A model generated the notes under the pieces. The model ran no database searches, had not been told where the DNA came from, and was given only the letters and a program-made list of their open reading frames with translations. Positions 59,380 to 64,000 of a DNA stretch of 64,000 bases are shown one piece after another (within the stretch, counting starts at the first letter, position 1; every line of letters starts with the position of its first letter). This DNA comes from Pontibacter diazotrophicus (GTDB lineage Bacteria > Bacteroidota > Bacteroidia > Cytophagales > Hymenobacteraceae). The translations under genes were made by a program, and so were the position numbers. The stretch covers positions 90,988 to 154,987 of the forward strand of contig NZ_QRGR01000020.1 in NCBI RefSeq assembly GCF_003367245.1. The letters run 5' to 3'.

Positions 59380-60462
59380 CTAGTTTTCCTGCGCCTCTTC
59401 AATACCCTCCTGTATGGTTTCAACGGCTTCTTCGTGTGTATCCTCGTCTGGCTTTGGCTCTTCCTGCTCGTATTCATTTTCCGGTGCAAAGCTGAGCCTG
59501 ATATAGATGGGGAAATGATCGGAGTCAATGTCAGGCAGCCTCTCTATATGCACCAGTTTAAAATGGTCGGAATGGAAGATGTGGTCGAGGGGCCAGCGCA
59601 GCAGCGGGTATTTGGCATTGAACGTGCTAAACAGCCCCCTGCCGATACGCGGGTCCATCAGGCTGCTTACTTCCTGAAACAGTTCTGTTGTCTGCGACCA
59701 GGCTACATCGTTAAAATCGCCCGCTACCACCACCGGGTAGTTTGAATCAGCAATATCACTGGCAATCATCACAATCTCAGCATCACGCTTTCTGGAGTTG
59801 GGATCTTCGGTCGGCACGGGGGGCTTGGGGTGCACGGCATGCAGCTCTACCCACATGCCGTTCCGGAGTTCTACATATGTTTTGATGGAAGGAATCCCTT
59901 CTTCCAGCAGGTAATTTACCCTTTTCTGGCGCAGAGGCAACTGGCTGTACAGGTGCATGCCATACGTATTACTTAGCGGTATCTCAACCCGGTAAGGGTA
60001 TTGCTGTGTCGTAGGCTGGAGGGCTTGCTGCCATACCGAATCAGATTCCAGCAGCAGCAGAATATCAGGATTTCTTTCCTGGGTAAGACCAATCAGCTTA
60101 TCATAGCTCTCATTCGTCATAAGTACATTGGAGACCATAATGCTCAGCTCATCCTGCTGTGTATTGTCCTGCTTTGCCTGTTTAACCTGCACAGGGGCCA
60201 GTGCGGTATAGGGGTAAATGTTAATAGCCTGATAAATGATGGCGATGCTCAATCCGGTGAGAAGGAATTTGTCCCGTTTGCGGTGCTTACTGCCCAGCCA
60301 CAGGTAAAGTATCAGGCTGAACAAAGCTAAAAAGAGAAGCTGCATGCGGGGGAAATCAAAAACCCGCACGTACCATTCTTCCATGGGAAGCAGCGGCAAA
60401 GCTGTGGCAAGTATAGCGAAGGTTCCTAAGGCTTGTACGATGGTGATCGCCGCTTTCTTCAT
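59380..60462 (-). CDS. Endonuclease/exonuclease/phosphatase (EEP) family membrane protein
   Basis: 360 residues. Three N-terminal membrane helices (ITIVQALGTFAILATALPLL, QLLFLALFSLILYLWLG, FLLTGLSIAIIYQAINIY) anchor a C-terminal EEP domain. The active-site blocks are LLLLESDSVWQQAL, MWVELHAVHPKPPVP, YPVVVAGDFNDVAWSQTTEL and DHIFHSDHFKLVHIERLPDI with SDHFPIYI. The tail is acidic (EYEQEEPKPDEDTHEEAVET). The domain hydrolyses phosphodiesters or phosphomonoesters; the substrate is unknown. It is convergent with the 5-formyl-THF cyclo-ligase gene, whose end is 3 bp away. Confidence 0.88.
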   Translation of the reverse strand: MKKAAITIVQALGTFAILATALPLLPMEEWYVRVFDFPRMQLLFLALFSLILYLWLGSKHRKRDKFLLTGLSIAIIYQAINIYPYTALAPVQVKQAKQDNTQQDELSIMVSNVLMTNESYDKLIGLTQERNPDILLLLESDSVWQQALQPTTQQYPYRVEIPLSNTYGMHLYSQLPLRQKRVNYLLEEGIPSIKTYVELRNGMWVELHAVHPKPPVPTEDPNSRKRDAEIVMIASDIADSNYPVVVAGDFNDVAWSQTTELFQEVSSLMDPRIGRGLFSTFNAKYPLLRWPLDHIFHSDHFKLVHIERLPDIDSDHFPIYIRLSFAPENEYEQEEPKPDEDTHEEAVETIQEGIEEAQEN

Positions 60463-60664
60463 TTATCCGGGAAGGTTTAAGCTGCAGTAGATGTGCAATA
60501 ATTTAGTGAAGGTACTCATTTATAAAGTAGCAGTACGAATCTGTAGGTGCGAAGTTAGTGAGTAAAAGATAATACAACAGGTTGCGCAGGCAACTGACCC
60601 AGCGAAAGCCCAGTTTAATATGTTTAGGATGTTATATTGACTAGCTCGGAGCGAGATACTCAAA

Positions 60665-60702
60665 AAGAAAGGCAGCCACTAGATTAAGCAGCTGCCTTTC
60701 TT
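60665..60702 (-). terminator. Terminator after the aldo/keto reductase gene
   Basis: AAGAAAGGCAGC (60665-60676) pairs with GCTGCCTTTCTT (60691-60702); an A-run precedes it on the plus strand, giving a T-run on the gene strand. Confidence 0.85.
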
Positions 60703-60722
60703 CCTACAAATGGAGAGCTTAC

Positions 60723-61730
60723 TTACACCTTCTCAGGCTTCACCAGTTCCAGCTTGTTCAATTCTTCCATAATAAAGCGAATCTCGTCCTGGCTCAGCTT
60801 TACGCTAAGCGCTTTGGCATTCTGTATGGCCTGCTCCGCGTTGCGGGCACCCACCAGGGCAATGGTGATACCGGGTTGCTCCACAGTCCAGCGGATGACC
60901 AGTTGGGCCAGTGAGGCGTTCTTGTCGTCGGCCAATGGCTTTATCTTTTGCAGAAATTCGTTTGTGCGCTTCAGGTTTTCATCCTGAAAAAAATAAATGT
61001 TGGTCCTGTGATCGCCTTCGCTAAACTGGTGGCCGGGCTTCATTTTGCCTGTCAGCAGGCCCCGCTCCAGTGGACTGTAAGCCAGTACTGATTTGTTGTT
61101 TTCGATGCAGTAAGGTACCACATCTGCTTCAATGTTGCGCTTCACCATGCTGTAAGGCACCTGGTTCGATACCAGTTTCACGTACTTTTCAGCCTCCTGC
61201 ATTTGCGCTACATTATAATTACATACCCCGGCGTAGCGTACCTTGCCTTCTTTTATCAGTTGTGCCACTGTTTCCATCGTCTCCTCAATAGGTGTGGTCG
61301 GGTCGGGCCAGTGGATTTGGTAAAGGTCTATGTAATCGGTTTTCAGGCGGCGCAGGCTGTCTTCACACTCTTTAATAATGCTATCGCGGCCGGCATACTT
61401 GTATATGTCAATGTCTTTGCCGCTATTGTCTTTGCTCTTCATGGCAAGCTCACCCTTCTCCAGGTCCCAGCGCATGCCGTACTTCGTCAGGATCTGCACT
61501 TTGTCACGGGGCAGGTCTTTGATGGCCTCGCCTACTATTTCCTCGCTGGTGCCCTGGCCGTAGATAGGGGCCGTGTCAATAGAGGTGACACCAAGGTCAT
61601 AAGAAGCTCTGATCGCTTGTACAGCATCTTTGCGTTCGGTGCCGCCCCACATCCAGCCTCCTGCAGCCCAGGCGCCAAACGTTACCACTGATACGTTTAA
61701 GTCTGATGTTCCAATCTTTCTGTATTCCAT
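60723..61730 (-). CDS. Aldo/keto reductase
   Basis: 335-residue NADPH-dependent reductase of the (beta/alpha)8 AKR family. The tetrad is visible: SIDTAPIYGQG with Asp and Tyr, ILTKYG with Lys, and YQIHWPDP with His. MEYRKIGTSDLNVSVVTFGA at the start and WTVEQPGITIALVGARNAEQ at the end (cofactor site) are typical of the AKR11/AKR13-like group that includes general stress protein 69 and pyridoxal reductase. The substrate cannot be read from sequence. Monocistronic with a terminator behind it. Confidence 0.93.
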   Translation of the reverse strand: MEYRKIGTSDLNVSVVTFGAWAAGGWMWGGTERKDAVQAIRASYDLGVTSIDTAPIYGQGTSEEIVGEAIKDLPRDKVQILTKYGMRWDLEKGELAMKSKDNSGKDIDIYKYAGRDSIIKECEDSLRRLKTDYIDLYQIHWPDPTTPIEETMETVAQLIKEGKVRYAGVCNYNVAQMQEAEKYVKLVSNQVPYSMVKRNIEADVVPYCIENNKSVLAYSPLERGLLTGKMKPGHQFSEGDHRTNIYFFQDENLKRTNEFLQKIKPLADDKNASLAQLVIRWTVEQPGITIALVGARNAEQAIQNAKALSVKLSQDEIRFIMEELNKLELVKPEKV

Positions 61731-61929
61731 GTTTGTTTTGTATGATGGATTCCGTTATTTCTTTTCGGGCTATCTCATAAAGAAAGCCGACTTAGGTTAA
61801 AACGCCCATCAAAGCAATATGTTAGGACTTGTAGCGGAAAAGGGGGCTGATATGTTGATTTTCAGGTGCACAATGCAAGAATGCTTTGTGCACCTTTAAT
61901 GCCGGCTTGATAGGGTAAAGCAAAAAAAT

Positions 61930-61959
61930 AAGCCCCTCCCGGTTTGCCGGAAGGGGCTT
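61930..61959 (-). terminator. Terminator after the 101-residue protein gene
   Basis: AAGCCCCTCCCGG (61930-61942) pairs with CCGGAAGGGGCTT (61947-61959) with one G-U, loop TTTG; preceded by an A-run (T-run on the gene strand). Confidence 0.85.
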
Positions 61960-61980
61960 GCAAAGTTTTTGTGCTGCGGC

Positions 61981-62286
61981 TTATTTGTTATAAACCATTT
62001 TGAATTTCTTGAGGTCCTCTACAGGGCCGAATTGAGCCTTTTCTACAGTTTTGCCTCTTAAGTAAATCTTACGCAGGTGTACCTCCACAGGAGCCAGGCT
62101 TCTGGTAAAGTCCGAAGAAACCACCTTGCCATAAAACTCCTTTGCCTCCCTGGACTCGCCCCTGCCGAAAGCGTGCTTCGACTCATTCTTATTTACTGGT
62201 TGGCCAGGAATAACATGATAGTGCGTGAAGACTACTTCGTACTTCGGCTGGCATGCTTTGATCATTTTCTTAAGCAGCGTTTTCAT
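61981..62286 (-). CDS. Conserved small protein of unknown function
   Basis: 101 residues, basic, no signal peptide or membrane segment (MKTLLKKMIKACQPKYEVVF to KKFKMVYNK). The blocks VVFTHYHVIPGQPVNKNESK and SREAKEFYGKVVSS look like a small alpha/beta fold. No family recognised. It has its own terminator downstream; the upstream 280 bp to the glutathione peroxidase gene hold a hairpin but no gene. Confidence 0.65.
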   Translation of the reverse strand: MKTLLKKMIKACQPKYEVVFTHYHVIPGQPVNKNESKHAFGRGESREAKEFYGKVVSSDFTRSLAPVEVHLRKIYLRGKTVEKAQFGPVEDLKKFKMVYNK

Positions 62287-62497
62287 ATATGTTTATTTAG
62301 TTGAATATGCTTTACCTCTTCGTAAATAAACACGTTTCTGAGCAATCATGCTAATATATTTATGTTTGAATATAAAGGAATGCGCAGATTCCTTCTGATA
62401 TATAAAAGTTTATATGCAACATTATATATTGCTGCCTTCTACAGTAGAAAGGAAGAGGTTTATTAGCAGCAAAATGCTATTTGGAGTAGGCAAAAAA

Positions 62498-62534
62498 GAG
62501 CAGCATAAAGGCTGAATATGCTTTGATGCTGCTC
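62498..62534 (-). terminator. Hairpin after the glutathione peroxidase gene
   Basis: GAGCAGCAT (62498-62506) pairs with ATGCTGCTC (62526-62534); followed on the gene strand by TTTTTTG. Confidence 0.75.
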
Positions 62535-62568
62535 CTGAAATTTATATTAAGAGATTCTGAATGTGCTG

Positions 62569-63063
62569 CTATTTGGGAGTAGCCGCTAACAGATCCTCCA
62601 CGTAAGGGGCGATTTTCTCTGGTTTGGTGATGGGGGCAAAACGCTTGACAGGTTTGCCGTTTGCATCGATGAGAAACTTTGTGAAGTTCCACTTAATACG
62701 GTTACCAAGGATGCCGCCTAACTCTGCTTTCAGGTACCTGAACAGCGGATGGGTATTGTCGCCATTTACGTCAACTTTATCGAACATCGGAAAGCTGACG
62801 CCATAGTTGATCAGGCAGCCTTCTTCAATTTCCTTCTTCCCGCCCGGTTCCTGGTTGCCAAACTGGTTGCAGGGGAAACCAAGTATAACCAAGCCATCCT
62901 CTTTGTGCTTGCGGTAAAGTTCCTCCAGGCCTTCGTACTGCGGTGTAAAACCGCACTTGCTGGCTGTGTTCACCACCAATACTACTTTGCCTTTATACTC
63001 CTCCATCGGTATCTCTTTTCCCTGAAGCGAGGTTGCTGATAGTTGATAGAATGCTGATGCCAT
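62569..63063 (-). CDS. Glutathione peroxidase family protein (Cys type)
   Basis: 164-residue thioredoxin-fold peroxidase that reduces hydrogen and lipid peroxides. The peroxidatic Cys37 sits in NTASKCGFTPQYEGLE at the place of selenocysteine in animal enzymes. Gln67 (ILGFPCNQFGNQEPG) and the RIKWNFTKFLID Trp/Asn complete the active site. Cys65 in FPCNQF may be the resolving cysteine, as in thioredoxin-dependent members. In a bacillithiol-making organism the reductant is probably thioredoxin. No signal peptide. Confidence 0.93.
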   Translation of the reverse strand: MASAFYQLSATSLQGKEIPMEEYKGKVVLVVNTASKCGFTPQYEGLEELYRKHKEDGLVILGFPCNQFGNQEPGGKKEIEEGCLINYGVSFPMFDKVDVNGDNTHPLFRYLKAELGGILGNRIKWNFTKFLIDANGKPVKRFAPITKPEKIAPYVEDLLAATPK

Positions 63064-63227
63064 ACGTGTGGTATTGATTGTCTTTTAAAGGGAAAAGACG
63101 AAACATGTGCCGGTAAGGTTCCGGGCCTTCGTTCCAGCAGGTTGCTTTCCTGCTCTCTTGCGGGCATGACTAAGGCGTTTTGCTGCCGCATGTAGTGCAG
63201 CAGCGGGAGGACCGGACTTGAGTCTGA

Positions 63228-63908
63228 TTAGATAACCACCGGCTTCACACCGCGCGTCATCTCGCGTTTGCCCGGAGGGCCCGGCAATGCCTCTACCTCA
63301 AACCCTGCGGCTTTCAGGCTGCGCTTAAAGGAACCTTTGGCGCAGTAGGTTACCAGCACACCACCAGGGCGGGTAGCCTTGTAAAGCTTCTCGAACATAG
63401 CGTCAGCCCACAGCTCCGGCTGCTTCTCGGGGGCAAAGGCATCAAAATAGATTACATCATAGTAAGAGCTTGGAGCGATGAACTCTTCCAGTGATTCGTG
63501 TATCTTCTGGAGCGTAAAATAAGGAATAACATCCACCGGCTCATCCCAGGGGCAGGCGTGCAGCTGCTGAAAATAGTCGTACAGTTCCGGGTTCAGGATA
63601 AACTGCTCAAAATGGAGTTCCTTCACTACTTCGTCACTGAGCGGGTGCTTCTCCAGTGTGTCGTACTGGATAAAGGCTTTCTGAGCCAGCGCAACCGGAA
63701 AAGTCAGGATAGCGTTAAGACCTGTGCCGAAGCCGACTTCCAATATTTTGATGTCCTTTTTCTGCTCCAGTATGTGCTCCAGGCCATGCTTGATAAAGAC
63801 GTGCTGCGACTCCTGCAAAGCTCCATGCACCGAATGATAATGCTCATTCAGGTCCGGCACATAAAGGGTATTAGAGCCGTCGGTAGTCCTATAAAAGTAA
63901 TGAAGCAA
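63228..63908 (-). CDS. mnmD: tRNA 5-methylaminomethyl-2-thiouridine methyltransferase MnmD
   Basis: SAM-dependent enzyme for the last methylation of mnm5s2U at the tRNA wobble position. The 226-residue protein is the stand-alone methyltransferase domain: LYVPDLNEHYHSVHGALQES, IKILEVGFGTGLNAILTFPV (SAM motif I), YDVIYFDAFAPEKQPELWAD and GGVLVTYCAKGSFKRSLKAA. There is no FAD oxidase half as in enteric MnmC. No ATG is available at the start of the conserved region; a TTG at 63908 gives LLHYFYRTTDGSNTL, and the frame is open only to a stop at 63948. A folded sequence lies 10 bp upstream. Confidence 0.92.
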   Translation of the reverse strand: MLHYFYRTTDGSNTLYVPDLNEHYHSVHGALQESQHVFIKHGLEHILEQKKDIKILEVGFGTGLNAILTFPVALAQKAFIQYDTLEKHPLSDEVVKELHFEQFILNPELYDYFQQLHACPWDEPVDVIPYFTLQKIHESLEEFIAPSSYYDVIYFDAFAPEKQPELWADAMFEKLYKATRPGGVLVTYCAKGSFKRSLKAAGFEVEALPGPPGKREMTRGVKPVVI

Positions 63909-63917
63909 CAGAAATAA

Positions 63918-63988
63918 CCGCAGTAGCAGTAAGATTAGGTGTCGAATCTAATTCTTACCCTCATGAACAGGTCATGTTACTACTGCGG
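63918..63988. other. Candidate three-way-junction structure next to mnmD
   Basis: The outer stem CCGCAGTAG/CTACTGCGG (63918-63926, 63980-63988, 9 bp) encloses two hairpins. The first pairs 63929-63938 with 63948-63958 over 10 bp with one bulged T. The second pairs CATGA with TCATG (63962-63966, 63972-63976). It could be a structured leader of mnmD (minus strand) or a small repeat; the window ends 12 bp later. Confidence 0.45.
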
Positions 63989-64000
63989 CAGTGTGAATAT

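Noticed and set aside
1..64000. tRNA, rRNA, CRISPR, IS transposase or prophage genes
   Set aside because: I looked for T-arm-like GTTCGAnTC sequences, regularly spaced direct repeats, and transposase or phage motifs among the open frames, and found none I can support. A covariance-model scan would be needed to rule out small RNAs.

Overview
The window reads as chromosomal DNA of a Bacteroidota bacterium of the order Cytophagales, most likely a Hymenobacteraceae (Pontibacter-like) genome. The basis is: promoters of the Bacteroidota type (TTG/TTTG, about 19-20 bp, TAnnTTTG), almost no Shine-Dalgarno signals, type IX secretion C-terminal domains on giant secreted proteins, families typical of the phylum (DUF3078, DUF4295 beside rpmG, DUF349, DUF2795, DUF4142, BshC, stand-alone MnmD), and moderate GC in housekeeping genes. 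I see no rRNA, tRNA, CRISPR array, IS element or prophage.

Layout. 0-9 kb: rpoN (sigma-54), a YiaK-like dehydrogenase, a PAP2-like membrane protein, an outer-membrane-like protein, two tandem DUF4142 lipoproteins, uvrA and a DUF202 protein. 9.5-14 kb: a GH13 amylase with an upstream TetR gene and a candidate TetR operator on the amylase promoter, a LOG protein and an orphan MacB-like permease. 14-21 kb: queA, ispD, an ABC ATPase, DUF2795 and DUF349 proteins, ettA, and a 31-codon membrane micro-ORF with its own terminator. 21.5-27.6 kb: a FemAB-like acyltransferase, a KirBac channel, a phospholipase C-like protein, a DUF3078 protein and a TreS-like GH13 enzyme. 27.8-34.5 kb: an AT-rich lipoprotein, ruvX-def, an S41 protease, hmgA, and a lipoprotein/GroES-like pair. 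35-38.8 kb: a secreted subtilase with a T9SS tail. 39.1-42.4 kb: an AT-rich run of small same-strand unknown genes separated by attC-like structures. 42.5-48.6 kb: hemB, rocD, rpmB, rpmG, DUF4295, ftsY. 49-54.3 kb: a giant duplicated beta-propeller T9SS protein. 54.5-64 kb: rimO, a DUF559 nuclease inside 50-bp inverted repeats, a PH-domain protein, bshC with a 5-formyl-THF cyclo-ligase, an EEP phosphatase, an aldo/keto reductase, a glutathione peroxidase and mnmD.

Two regions deserve most attention. The first is the 39.1-42.4 kb array. Its genes share one strand, and three of them carry complementary core-site-like ends, perfect over 14 bp for one. One spacer folds into a two-stem attC-like hairpin, so the region resembles an integron cassette array without an integrase. 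The second is the 617-bp element at 55890-56506, a small DUF559 (Vsr-like) nuclease gene enclosed by long inverted repeats, which may be a self-contained mobile unit. Several long perfect hairpins, a small dispersed-type repeat and a three-way-junction structure at the right edge are also noted.
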